A stretch of 10,947 bases of DNA from an uncultured Acidimicrobiales bacterium. GTDB taxonomy: Bacteria > Actinomycetota > Acidimicrobiia > Acidimicrobiales > SZUA-35. Shown here piece by piece: positions 1 through 6,658 of this stretch. The notes under the pieces were generated by a model. It searched no databases. It was not told the origin of the DNA and was given only the letters and a program-made list of their open reading frames with translations. Position numbers and translations under genes: made by a program. Positions within the stretch are counted from its first letter, which is position 1; each line of letters opens with the position of its first letter. The stretch spans positions 1 through 10,947 of the forward strand of contig CALJAE010000154.1 of the NCBI GenBank assembly GCA_938028175.1, written 5' to 3'.

Positions 1-1
1 T

Positions 2-463
2 GAATTGCTGTCGAAGCGAGGCCTGCAAGAGATTGATTCGGCCGAAGTAATAGATGCAGTTGTCTCACATCTCGAAGCGTCACTACTTGGGATCCATTCG
101 GGCATAAAGATAAATTTGTCTGGCAATGGTCCAATCGTTCAGGAGCGGGTCGCAAGTGCGCTAGCAATGATTTGTTCTGAGTTGGTGTCTAACGCTGTCA
201 TACATGGTTTTGAGAATGTGGAAACAAAGGGTTTGATAGATGTTCGCCTAGAGCAGGAAGGCCCTACATGTTCTTTGTCTGTGACTCACAATGGTCAGCC
301 TCTGCCAAACAACTTTCACACTGCAAAGGCGAAGGGGCTTGGCATGAAGATATGTGAGTCTTTGGTGCAAGACTCACTCAATGGTCAAATTTCGCTGCAT
401 AACACCCCGACGTCTGGGGTTCGAGCTCACGTTAGTTTTCAGACGTATTCACAGGCTTCTTAG
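2..463 (+). CDS. Sensor histidine kinase, C-terminal ATPase domain (PdtaS-like, HisKA_2/HWE type), 5'-truncated by the window edge
   Basis: This is the end of a two-component sensor kinase; the visible part is the ATP-binding (HATPase_c) domain that would phosphorylate a His in the missing upstream dimerisation domain. The frame stays open to the left edge, reading E-L-L-S-K from base 2. The TTG at base 5 is therefore more likely an internal Leu codon than a start, because PdtaS-type kinases have a similar HExLS segment at the end of the DHp helices. Numbering from that Leu as 1: N box ELVSNAVIHGF at 59-69 (N63 for Mg-ATP), G1-like VTHNGQPLP at 93-101, G2 GLGMKI at 111-116, then a family-typical ending. 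The G1 box has His and Pro where most kinases have Asp and Gly (DxGxG). In mycobacteria PdtaS works with the antiterminator PdtaR; no such regulator is visible here. The end overlaps the convergent lipid kinase gene by 32 bases. Confidence 0.85.
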   Translation, partial: ELLSKRGLQEIDSAEVIDAVVSHLEASLLGIHSGIKINLSGNGPIVQERVASALAMICSELVSNAVIHGFENVETKGLIDVRLEQEGPTCSLSVTHNGQPLPNNFHTAKAKGLGMKICESLVQDSLNGQISLHNTPTSGVRAHVSFQTYSQAS

Positions 464-1376
464 GCGGCACCAAAATCTGTAGCGCATCTTTAACACTTTC
501 GAGTTCGAGAGAGTGAACTGGATCAAAGAACTCTCCGTCCAGTTGGTATGGGAAAGGTCTATGTCCGGCGATAGTCACTTCCTTGATATTACTTAAGTGC
601 TTAGTCGCATCAGAGTTAGCGATGCCCTCTTTGGAGCGGATTGCTCTGCTGATCACAGGAACCAGCCTTCGGAAAGAGAGCTTGGTAAGAACAATGAGCG
701 ATAAGTCAGTGGTTAGAGTTGCTTCGGGTGCAAGATCTAGAGGACGGCTCCCCATGTAGGTATATGGATTGCAGTTTAGGGCGACTGCGAATTGTGCATC
801 TCGAATAATTATGTCGTCATCAGTAATTATGTCGAACCAAGGGTTTTTTCTATCGACCTCTCCGAGCCAGGTGGTAAAGGTGCTGGCAACAAAAAGCGGG
901 TGTCCGATGTATCGTTTTAGTTTCCCTTTTTCTTCAACCTTGGACACTACCGCTGCATCGAAGCCAGCTCCGACGTGAAACAAGAAGGCGCGACCATTTG
1001 CTTTACCGATGCTGGCTGGTTCTGGTTTATTCTCAGCCATTGAGTCGAGCATGATTGCTGTTGCTTCGACTGCCTCATTTGGGAAACCAAGCGATCTGGC
1101 AAATACGTTTGTTGAACCTCCAGGTAATATTCCGAGGGTGCAATCTGTTTCAAGAAGACCGTTTGCAACTTCGTTAAGAGTTCCATCTCCGCCAAGAGCA
1201 ATCACAGCCTCGGCGCCATTAGCTGCTGCTTCTGCGGCAAGGCCAGTCCCATCTTGCCTAGCCTTAGTTTCTTGGACATCTAGGTCGTGGTCTGCGCTGA
1301 GCGCTTTCTGGATTACCTGACGAGTTCTCTTCGTTACCGAGGAGGCCACAGGGTTAACAATCAGAGTTACCTTCAC
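432..1376 (-). CDS. Diacylglycerol kinase family lipid kinase (DAGK catalytic domain)
   Basis: This soluble enzyme of the DAGK/YegS/sphingosine kinase family (314 aa, normal length) should transfer phosphate from ATP to a lipid alcohol such as diacylglycerol at the inner face of the membrane. Visible marks are the N-terminal strand LIVNPVAS (5-12), the nucleotide-binding GGDGTLNE (62-69), the LGILPGGSTNVFAR stretch (81-94), HVGAGFDA (134-141) and the QLDGE metal/phosphate motif near the C terminus (278-282). There is no signal peptide or membrane span. The start is GTG; it gives the usual family beginning (MKVTLIVNP). The only purine-rich run abuts the start codon, so no proper ribosome binding site is seen. 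The gene faces away from the M20 peptidase across 89 bases and runs into the histidine kinase gene end with a 32-base overlap. The family is clear, but the exact lipid substrate cannot be read from sequence. Confidence 0.93.
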   Translation of the reverse strand: MKVTLIVNPVASSVTKRTRQVIQKALSADHDLDVQETKARQDGTGLAAEAAANGAEAVIALGGDGTLNEVANGLLETDCTLGILPGGSTNVFARSLGFPNEAVEATAIMLDSMAENKPEPASIGKANGRAFLFHVGAGFDAAVVSKVEEKGKLKRYIGHPLFVASTFTTWLGEVDRKNPWFDIITDDDIIIRDAQFAVALNCNPYTYMGSRPLDLAPEATLTTDLSLIVLTKLSFRRLVPVISRAIRSKEGIANSDATKHLSNIKEVTIAGHRPFPYQLDGEFFDPVHSLELESVKDALQILVPPKKPVNTSEN

Positions 1377-1449
1377 CTCTTCAGTGTGCCATCAACTGAG
1401 CCTTTATGGGCGTCAGGGCTATTTAACTCACCAGCTGCTGTAAGTGGAC

Positions 1450-1455
1450 TAGAGT
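1450..1455 (+). promoter_or_regulatory. Possible -10 element (TAGAGT) for the M20 peptidase gene
   Basis: TAGAGT fits the loose TANNNT pattern of actinobacterial -10 boxes and ends 10 bases before the ATG. No -35 is recognisable and no clear ribosome binding site lies between, so transcription could begin at or just before the start codon. TANNNT is a weak pattern, so this is tentative. The remaining 1377-1449 between the two divergent starts shows no clear repeat or operator. Confidence 0.25.
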
Positions 1456-1465
1456 CGAGACCTAG

Positions 1466-2812
1466 ATGAGTAAGTTCAACGAAACACAAGAGTTATTGAC
1501 ACAACTAATTCGTAACGAATGCGTCAATGATGGGTCTGTAGCTTCTGGGCACGAGTATAAGAACTCAGACTTACTGGAGGGTTATTTGGGCCTGCCAGGG
1601 ATCAAGCTAGACACGTTTGAATCCCAACCAGGACGGAAATCTCTAGTCGCACGACTCGAGGGGAGTAACCCAGAAGCCTCAAGTCTTTGTCTAATGGGCC
1701 ACACTGATGTTGTCCCCGTTAGCCCGGAAGGTTGGAAGCACGATCCTTTCGGTGCCGAATTAATTGACGGCGAAATTTGGGGGAGAGGGGCAATCGATAT
1801 GCTCAATCTCACTGCTTCTATGGCTGTTGCTATGAAGCAGGTTGCGATGTCTGGCTCTAGGCCGGCAGGTGACCTTGTCTTCTTTGCAGTCGCAGACGAA
1901 GAAGCTGGCGGAACTTATGGGGCAAAGTATGCAGTGGAAAATCATTGGGACCTCATCGCCGCAGATTGTGTGTTAACAGAATATGGCGGCATCCAATCAG
2001 AAAACGAAACAGGCAAGTTTGTCTTAATTAACGCAGGGGAGAAAGGTGTTGATTGGAGACGGCTAATAATCAAAGGCAAACCCGGTCACGGCTCTCGTCC
2101 ATATGGGGCAGATAATGCTTTAGTGAAAGCTGCTGAAATAGTCAGACGAATCGATCAGTATCGACCAAACCCTGTGCTGACAGATCAGTGGAAACGAAGA
2201 ATTGATTCTCTAGACCTTCCTGCAGAGTTAAGAAGTCGCCTAAGTTCAGAAGCTGCCTTGGCAGAAGCCCTGTCTGAACTAGATCCCGGTGACGCCTCAT
2301 TCTTTCACGCTTGTTCACACACCACGTTTAGCCCAAACGTTATTGAGGGCGGAACAAAAACAAATACCATCTGTGACCACGTAGAACTACACCTAGATAT
2401 TCGATCATTGCCTGGCGAAACACCAGATGAGATTGACGCTCACCTCCGCACGGCTTTAGGTGACCTGTATGGAGAAGTCGAGTTCGAACGCTTCCTAGAC
2501 ACGCCTGCGAATAAAGAACTAGCTTCTTCTTCAGAGGTAAAAGGCAAACTGTGGGATTCGGTGGCTTCAGCTGTTCAACGAGCCGAACCAGGCGCCACAA
2601 TTGTTCCAGGGCTGATCACTGGCGGAACAGATGCACGTTTCTATCGAGAAATGGGATCTCAAGTGCTTGGCGCCGGACTCCTAAACTCAAACGTTGACTC
2701 TTCTGAGTTCTACTCTCGTTTCCATGGCCACAACGAAAGAATTGATCTTCACAGCTTGGATCTGGCAACTCAGCTTTGGATTGACGTGGTAGACACGTTC
2801 AATCAGAACTAG
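1466..2812 (+). CDS. M20 family metallopeptidase/deacylase
   Basis: This is a cytosolic di-zinc hydrolase (448 aa) of the M20 (ArgE/DapE/ACY1/CPG2) family, which cleaves small peptides or N-acyl amino acids. All catalytic landmarks are present: GHTDVVPV (78-85; H79 zinc ligand, D81 catalytic), GRGAIDM (107-113; D111 bridging ligand), DEEAGG (144-149; E145 general base, E146 ligand), TEYGG (E172 ligand), and FHGHNE near the C terminus (H420 ligand). The central segment with GKPGHGSRP (204-212) is the dimerisation-domain histidine motif, followed by the insert usual for longer M20 members. It resembles actinobacterial generic M20 proteins (for example the Rv2141c type) more than true DapE or ArgE, so no pathway is assigned. 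The ATG lacks a good ribosome binding site. Its TAG stop lies in a CTAG shared with the stop of the convergent nuclease gene. Confidence 0.93.
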   Translation: MSKFNETQELLTQLIRNECVNDGSVASGHEYKNSDLLEGYLGLPGIKLDTFESQPGRKSLVARLEGSNPEASSLCLMGHTDVVPVSPEGWKHDPFGAELIDGEIWGRGAIDMLNLTASMAVAMKQVAMSGSRPAGDLVFFAVADEEAGGTYGAKYAVENHWDLIAADCVLTEYGGIQSENETGKFVLINAGEKGVDWRRLIIKGKPGHGSRPYGADNALVKAAEIVRRIDQYRPNPVLTDQWKRRIDSLDLPAELRSRLSSEAALAEALSELDPGDASFFHACSHTTFSPNVIEGGTKTNTICDHVELHLDIRSLPGETPDEIDAHLRTALGDLYGEVEFERFLDTPANKELASSSEVKGKLWDSVASAVQRAEPGATIVPGLITGGTDARFYREMGSQVLGAGLLNSNVDSSEFYSRFHGHNERIDLHSLDLATQLWIDVVDTFNQN

Positions 2813-3669
2813 GCAGCTTGCGATTTAATCTTTAGAATTTGCCAGGCTGGAGCTTCTGCAGAGAGAGTCTTTTTCTTCATGCGTTTCTTTACTTCAACTT
2901 GACCGTCTTCACAGACGTCGATGAAGGAACACCAGCCACACAGAACACCTGGTTTCGTGTCGAACGATTCGGACTCACAAGACGTTGTGACACCATCCCA
3001 GGTTTCAGTTAGCTGATCAGTCGCCTCTGCGATTCTTTCGGCCGTAACTTTCACTTCGAGTATGCGTTGCCCTAGATATAACAGTCGGGCTGCACTTGGA
3101 GTTTCATCTTGGGAGGCTTTGACTGCCGCAGCATAAAGCATGACCTGAGTGATTTTGTCTGCACGCCATCTGACACCAGGTAGACGCCCAGATTTGTAGT
3201 CGCTCACTACTAGTTCGTTGTTGATGCGCTCTAGCCGATCGACGATTCCTTTAAAGGGAACATCGCCAAGCTTGGTAACTATCTTTTGCTCGGTAGAGAC
3301 AACTTCGACCTCTTTGGGATCTTCTAGTTTCCAAAGTCCTTGGGTAGAGATCCAAGCCTGCCATTTGAAGGCTCGAACGTCTTCCTCATTTAGTTCCAAG
3401 GCTGTGTAGTCTTCCTCTGTCTCAAAGACTGGCCAGATAGATGTAGCTATCGACTTTGCTTGTTCAAGCGTGCGTGCTTCTGCTGGGAGCTTGCACAACT
3501 CTTCTAAGACCAGATGCACAAAGGAACCAACGAGTGCCGGCTTACCTGAAGGATCTGGTCTTCTATCGACGTACTTGTATTTCCACTTGGCTGGACAGGT
3601 TTCAAAGGTCGCAGCCGAGGATGGAGACAAATATTGTGGTGTTTCGATCACATTAGTATCTTGGCTCAA
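2809..3669 (-). CDS. RecB-like PD-(D/E)XK nuclease with predicted 4Fe-4S cluster (PDDEXK_1; Rv2119-like)
   Basis: This is a stand-alone single-domain nuclease (286 aa) of the RecB/AddB/Cas4 superfamily, predicted to be a metal-dependent DNA exonuclease. Active-site residues appear in order: H52 (GSFVH), D144 (GIVDRLE), D157 and K159 (VSDYKSG), and the QxxxY motif Q175/Y179. Four cysteines sit as in Cas4 and AddB iron-sulfur nucleases: C25 (TFETCPAKW) and a C-terminal C244-x2-C247-x5-C253, implying a 4Fe-4S cluster that clamps the two ends of the domain. Actinobacteria commonly carry such an orphan nuclease. No helicase or cas gene is nearby, so neither an AddAB nor a CRISPR role is supported. 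The start is TTG with no ribosome binding site, but a TAATGT box lies 7 bases upstream. The small metallopeptidase gene precedes it on the same strand, 68 bases away, so co-transcription is possible. The stop overlaps the M20 gene by four bases. Confidence 0.9.
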   Translation of the reverse strand: MSQDTNVIETPQYLSPSSAATFETCPAKWKYKYVDRRPDPSGKPALVGSFVHLVLEELCKLPAEARTLEQAKSIATSIWPVFETEEDYTALELNEEDVRAFKWQAWISTQGLWKLEDPKEVEVVSTEQKIVTKLGDVPFKGIVDRLERINNELVVSDYKSGRLPGVRWRADKITQVMLYAAAVKASQDETPSAARLLYLGQRILEVKVTAERIAEATDQLTETWDGVTTSCESESFDTKPGVLCGWCSFIDVCEDGQVEVKKRMKKKTLSAEAPAWQILKIKSQAA

Positions 3670-3676
3670 CGTACTG

Positions 3677-3682
3677 ACATTA
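3677..3682 (-). promoter_or_regulatory. Candidate -10 element (TAATGT) for a leaderless nuclease transcript
   Basis: Read on the minus strand, TAATGT matches TANNNT and ends 7 bases before the TTG start of the nuclease gene. That places the expected transcription start at the start codon, and no Shine-Dalgarno sequence lies between. The pattern is weak on its own. The rest of 3683-3737 shows no terminator for the upstream metallopeptidase gene. Confidence 0.35.
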
Positions 3683-3737
3683 CTGTTCTAATTGCCTAAT
3701 ATCTACCCATTGAAGAGACTAGCAAGTGTCCCTATCG

Positions 3738-4115
3738 TTAGTGCTCATCGTGAGTATCTGTGCAGGTTTTTACCCAATGGTCGCAGCCGTCTCGAGCCTC
3801 TTCCTCTAGCTCAATGGCTCGATAGGCCGACATCCAAGACTTTTGTTTTTTTAAATGTCTAAGGAAAGATGCTAAATACTTTCCTAGGAAACCGATTCTG
3901 CCCAGTTCTTTCCATTGCCTGACGTGGACTAGTTCGTGTGCCAATAGCTGGCTATCGCCCTCCCTGGAGATTTTTTTCTTCAAGAAAATAAAGTTGCCTA
4001 GCGTTATACCTGCAAATCCCGGTATTGGTATGCCTTCAACGATGCGAACCCTTTCAAGCGTGTGCTTTGGTACGTGGCTATAAGCACTCAGCTCTTTGGG
4101 ATTTAGTCGCCTCAT
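3738..4115 (-). CDS. Small HExxH zinc metallopeptidase-like protein (DUF4157-like)
   Basis: This is a 125-aa protein with a gluzincin-type core. LLAHELVHVRQW (57-68) carries the zinc-binding HELVH (H60, E61, H64), and AYRAIELEEEAR (97-108) about 35 residues later supplies the likely third ligand among its glutamates, with E104-E106 as candidates. The segment before the core (GITLGNFIFLKKK) resembles the strand preceding the HExxH helix in DUF4157-like proteins. There is no signal peptide and no clear membrane helix, so it is probably cytosolic. Whether it cleaves peptides is unknown; many short actinobacterial homologues are uncharacterised. The Cys- and His-containing tail (CDHWVKTC and onward) may be lineage-specific. 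The ATG is well supported by GAGGTC five bases upstream. It lies ahead of the nuclease on the same strand and is divergent from the ABC1 kinase gene, sharing a 50-base promoter region. Confidence 0.8.
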   Translation of the reverse strand: MRRLNPKELSAYSHVPKHTLERVRIVEGIPIPGFAGITLGNFIFLKKKISREGDSQLLAHELVHVRQWKELGRIGFLGKYLASFLRHLKKQKSWMSAYRAIELEEEARDGCDHWVKTCTDTHDEH

Positions 4116-4120
4116 ATGTT

Positions 4121-4126
4121 GACCTC
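4121..4126 (-). promoter_or_regulatory. Ribosome binding site (GAGGTC) of the metallopeptidase-like gene
   Basis: On the minus strand GAGGTC lies five bases upstream of the ATG at 4115 and decides that start. Its presence shows that this transcript has a leader, unlike the gene on the other side of the same promoter region. Confidence 0.6.
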
Positions 4127-4149
4127 ATAGATCTACTCTGTGCCTTCGA

Positions 4150-4159
4150 CTAATATTAG
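4150..4159. promoter_or_regulatory. Palindromic -10 region (CTAATATTAG), possible bidirectional promoter
   Basis: The ten bases are a perfect palindrome, so each strand carries TAATAT, a good match to TANNNT. On the plus strand TAATAT (4151-4156) ends 9 bases before the ABC1 kinase ATG, giving a nearly leaderless transcript. On the minus strand it (4158-4153) would start a transcript with a leader of roughly 30 bases that includes the GAGGTC ribosome binding site of the metallopeptidase-like gene. No good -35 is found at 16-18 bases on either side. The role is inferred from position and symmetry. Confidence 0.45.
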
Positions 4160-4165
4160 ACGCTT

Positions 4166-5536
4166 ATGGGGAGAACGGGTAACAAAGCATCAGCTCTTAG
4201 CTCTGGGATCAGACGCAACGCTTCGCTAGGGCGCCTGATGGTCGCCAGTGGGCGGCGTATGGCGTTATTGAAGGCCCGACGTCGGTTTGTTTCAGCGAAT
4301 AAGCGGGCAGAACTAAATTCCGAAGCTGCTCTCAAAACGGCTGAAGATGTAACCCGAACATTTGGGCAGATGAAGGGCGCCATGATGAAGCTTGGGCAGA
4401 TGGCAAGCTATCTCGATTCTGGCTTGCCTGAGAATGCTCGTAACTCTTTAGCCAGTCTGCAGTCTGATGCCCCTCCTATGGCACCAGAGTTAGCTGAAGC
4501 ACAAATTGAAGCAGAGCTAGGAGCGAAGCCACAAGATATTTTTAGAGAGTGGAACCCGGTGCCCATCGCTGCAGCTTCTATCGGCCAGGTACATTCTGCA
4601 ATAACTTCTGATGGTGAAGCTGTTGCGGTCAAAGTTCAATACCCGGGCATTGGGTCGGCTGTAGCCAGTGACCTTAAGAAAGCTAACTGGTTATTCAATA
4701 TGTTGGCTGCGTTGTATCCAGGGGTGGATCCAGAACCAATAGTCGAAGAAATTCGAGATCGGCTTGCAGAAGAATTGGACTATGAAGCAGAAGCTAACAA
4801 CCAAAAGTTCTTTAGCAATTACTTCGAAGGACACCCGTACGTCAACGTCCCTAAGATTTATGATGATTTGTCTTCGGCTAGAGTCATTACTTCTGAATTA
4901 GTTGTTGGTTCCAAATTCTCTGACGTGCTTTCCTGGTCACAAAAGGAGAAGAATGATCTAGCTGAAACTATCTTTCGGTTCTCATTTGGGGCGATCTACC
5001 AGTTAAATGCGTTCAATGGGGACCCTCATCCTGGTAACTACATATTTCACAAGGGTGGGAAAGTCACTTTCCTCGACTTTGGCTTGGTGAAGAAGTTCAC
5101 CGACTCCGAGGTTGGCCTGTTTGAAACACTCATTCAGCACATGGTTTTGAATCCAGACAAAGAGAAGTTTCGTGCTGAAGTCGAGAAGGCTGGGATTCTG
5201 TCAGAAGCTTCTAAAGAATTCAGTACGGATCACTTAAATGAGTATTTCCGTTACTTCTATGAGTATGTAATCGAAGACCGTGACCTGACTATCGATGAAA
5301 GCTACTCCCAAGAAGGTGTGGCAAGGCTGTTTGATATGAAGGGCGAGTTTGGTCCCTTAATGAAAACCCTAAATGTTCCACCTTCAATGGTCATTGTTCA
5401 GCGCATCACTTTAGGTCTAATGGGAATCTTTGGGCAGCTTTCAGCTACCGCTAACTGGCAACGAATTTCAAAAGAGATTTGGCCAGCAGTGGATCAAGCC
5501 CCTTCGACGCCAATGGGTGAAGATGTGGTTGCCTAA
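4166..5536 (+). CDS. ABC1/UbiB/AarF-family atypical protein kinase-like protein
   Basis: This is a 456-aa member of the ABC1 (ADCK/UbiB) family of atypical kinases or ATPases, linked in other organisms to isoprenoid quinone and lipid homeostasis. Family hallmarks are complete: the KxGQ motif MMKLGQ (K75, Q78), the Ala-rich loop AAASIGQVH (135-143) that replaces the usual Gly-rich loop, VAVKVQYPG with the ATP-binding Lys (K156), EELDYEAEA (202-210), the catalytic-loop NGDPHPGNYIF (284-294, D286) and LDFGLVK with the metal-binding DFG Asp (D304). The N terminus is strongly basic and there is no hydrophobic C-terminal anchor of the UbiB kind. Actinobacteria use menaquinone, so a role in ubiquinone synthesis is unlikely; the substrate is unknown. 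The ATG lacks a Shine-Dalgarno sequence and lies close behind a -10-like box. The stop is 13 bases from the end of the convergent glycosyltransferase gene, with no terminator between. Confidence 0.92.
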   Translation: MGRTGNKASALSSGIRRNASLGRLMVASGRRMALLKARRRFVSANKRAELNSEAALKTAEDVTRTFGQMKGAMMKLGQMASYLDSGLPENARNSLASLQSDAPPMAPELAEAQIEAELGAKPQDIFREWNPVPIAAASIGQVHSAITSDGEAVAVKVQYPGIGSAVASDLKKANWLFNMLAALYPGVDPEPIVEEIRDRLAEELDYEAEANNQKFFSNYFEGHPYVNVPKIYDDLSSARVITSELVVGSKFSDVLSWSQKEKNDLAETIFRFSFGAIYQLNAFNGDPHPGNYIFHKGGKVTFLDFGLVKKFTDSEVGLFETLIQHMVLNPDKEKFRAEVEKAGILSEASKEFSTDHLNEYFRYFYEYVIEDRDLTIDESYSQEGVARLFDMKGEFGPLMKTLNVPPSMVIVQRITLGLMGIFGQLSATANWQRISKEIWPAVDQAPSTPMGEDVVA

Positions 5537-5549
5537 CTCGAAAATAGAG

Positions 5550-6536
5550 CTAGCTAGCGGGAATAGTCTTTGACTGTTTGATCCAGCGCATGCCGTTCCA
5601 AACCAAAGAAGAGTTAGCGCCAAGCCATGCTGCCAGCTTCTTGCGGCCGTGTAAACCACTGACTGCTTGGGCAAATTCTTCTTGAGAAAATGATCGACCC
5701 TCTTCTTCGAACATCAACTTAGTAGCTCGACCCCAACGTAGGTCGGCCCATCGATCTTGAAGTTCTTGAGTGATGTTTAAGTCGGGGTGAGAGTTTATGA
5801 CATGGCCAAACACTTTGTCTTCTGCAGCTGCAAACGAGCTTGAAGTGAGGCTTTGGTTGTGGACCCGATAGCGGGTGAGGCGCTCGTTGATGTAATACAT
5901 CGGTTGCTCGTCAATGACCATTTGGTAGCTAAGCCAGATGTCATATAGCGGAGCCATCTCGTCCAAGAACTGAACGCCTTGCACATACTGGGTATCAATT
6001 AGAGCTGCATAGGCGGGTTGTGGGCAGTTCCAGACAACTGCTAATCGGATTCCGTCTTCGACTGACATCTGCATGGGGCCGTCGGGGAGTTTGTCTCGAT
6101 AGTGCCAAGCACAGACTTTGTCGCTAAAAGCTTCGAGGTGTGTACTGTTCGAATCGATAATGGAGTAATCGCTAAACACCATCTTGGTACCAGGATTTGC
6201 TTTCATTGCAGCAACGGTCTTTTCAAGAAAGCTAGGTTCCCATACGTCATCGTCATGCAGAGAAGCGAGGTATGGAGTCGTAGCCATGTTTGCCAGATTG
6301 ACCCAGTTCTGTTGTGGACCTACCCCTGGCTCATTGCGATGGTATTGGATGCGGGGGTCATCGATGGATTCGACCAGCTCTTTGATGTCATCCGAAACGC
6401 TATTGTCGCCGACAAGAATTACGAAGTCCTCGAAAGTCTGACTAAGGGCTGATCGCAGCGCCTCAGACATCATCTTTGGCCTCTCGTAAGCGGGCATAAT
6501 GGCCGTTACTTGCGGTGACACGATTCCTCCAGACAT
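5550..6536 (-). CDS. Glycosyltransferase family 2 (GT-A fold)
   Basis: This is a 328-aa family-2 glycosyltransferase, expected to transfer a sugar from a nucleotide-sugar donor at the cytoplasmic face of the membrane. The N-terminal GT-A domain shows VTAIMPAYERP (10-20), the donor-binding LVGDNSVSDD (41-50) and the metal-binding HDDDVW (94-99, DxD at 95-97). The acceptor half includes YDIWLSYQM and the common RVHNQSLT motif. There is no signal peptide and no clear membrane span. Donor and acceptor cannot be deduced; the match to the rhamnosyl- or galactosyl-type GT2 group is only general. The ATG gives a normal N terminus. A GGAGGA lies inside the coding start, only three bases before a GTG at codon 6, which is too close to be its ribosome binding site. 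The stop sits in a perfect GCTAGCTAGC palindrome (5549-5558). It is divergent from ferrochelatase across 122 bases. Confidence 0.9.
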   Translation of the reverse strand: MSGGIVSPQVTAIMPAYERPKMMSEALRSALSQTFEDFVILVGDNSVSDDIKELVESIDDPRIQYHRNEPGVGPQQNWVNLANMATTPYLASLHDDDVWEPSFLEKTVAAMKANPGTKMVFSDYSIIDSNSTHLEAFSDKVCAWHYRDKLPDGPMQMSVEDGIRLAVVWNCPQPAYAALIDTQYVQGVQFLDEMAPLYDIWLSYQMVIDEQPMYYINERLTRYRVHNQSLTSSSFAAAEDKVFGHVINSHPDLNITQELQDRWADLRWGRATKLMFEEEGRSFSQEEFAQAVSGLHGRKKLAAWLGANSSLVWNGMRWIKQSKTIPAS

Positions 6537-6561
6537 TCACTGTATCTTGCCCCAATATCGA

Positions 6562-6567
6562 ATTCTA
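6562..6567 (-). promoter_or_regulatory. Candidate -10 element (TAGAAT) of the glycosyltransferase gene
   Basis: Minus-strand TAGAAT differs from the TATAAT consensus at one position and lies 25 bases before the ATG, leaving a short leader with a GGGG run. The -35 region expected 17 bases upstream falls inside the 6576-6594 dyad. No canonical -35 is visible there. Confidence 0.35.
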
Positions 6568-6575
6568 GCTGCATG

Positions 6576-6594
6576 AATTAAAGTTAGTTTAATT
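6576..6594. repeat. 19-bp dyad, AATTAAA / TTTAATT arms, possible operator
   Basis: Perfect 7-bp inverted arms (6576-6582 and 6588-6594) flank GTTAG. Counting the inner bases, eight of nine pairs are symmetric about 6585. It is in the 122-base gap between the divergent glycosyltransferase and ferrochelatase genes and overlaps the -35 zone of the glycosyltransferase promoter candidate. Its size suits a dimeric repressor site, including Fur- or DtxR-class sites, but the sequence does not match the IdeR, Fur or PerR consensus that I know. No T run follows, so it is not a terminator. The rest of the gap is AT-rich without another clear motif. Confidence 0.45.
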
Positions 6595-6646
6595 ACCCAG
6601 TATTTGGAAACTTAATACCTTTTCAGGCTTGTGGACTGTAGAGCGC

Positions 6647-6652
6647 TAGATT
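6647..6652 (+). promoter_or_regulatory. Candidate -10 element (TAGATT) for leaderless ferrochelatase mRNA
   Basis: TAGATT fits TANNNT and ends six bases before the GTG start of ferrochelatase. Transcription would then begin at or next to the start codon, which agrees with the lack of any Shine-Dalgarno sequence. No -35 is found at proper spacing. Confidence 0.4.
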
Positions 6653-6658
6653 CACTCT

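Noticed and set aside
1466..2812. DapE or ArgE assignment for the M20 enzyme
   Set aside because: Catalytic residues are shared by the whole M20 family, and no lysine or arginine synthesis gene is nearby to support either.
2809..3669. Cas4 of a CRISPR system
   Set aside because: The cysteine and active-site layout is Cas4-like, but there is no cas1/cas2 gene, no effector gene and no repeat-spacer array in the window; the orphan actinobacterial RecB-like nuclease explains it better.
4119..4124. TTGACC as a -35 box for the ABC1 kinase gene
   Set aside because: It is 26 bases from the TAATAT box, too far for a normal 16-18 base spacer, and it overlaps the ribosome binding site of the divergent gene.
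4166..5536. UbiB of ubiquinone biosynthesis
   Set aside because: The family is right, but an actinobacterium would use menaquinone, no other quinone gene is present and the C-terminal membrane anchor typical of UbiB is missing.
6102..6452. 116-codon open frame on the plus strand opposite the family-2 glycosyltransferase
   Set aside because: Its composition is unlike a folded protein and it lies wholly antisense to motif-bearing coding sequence.
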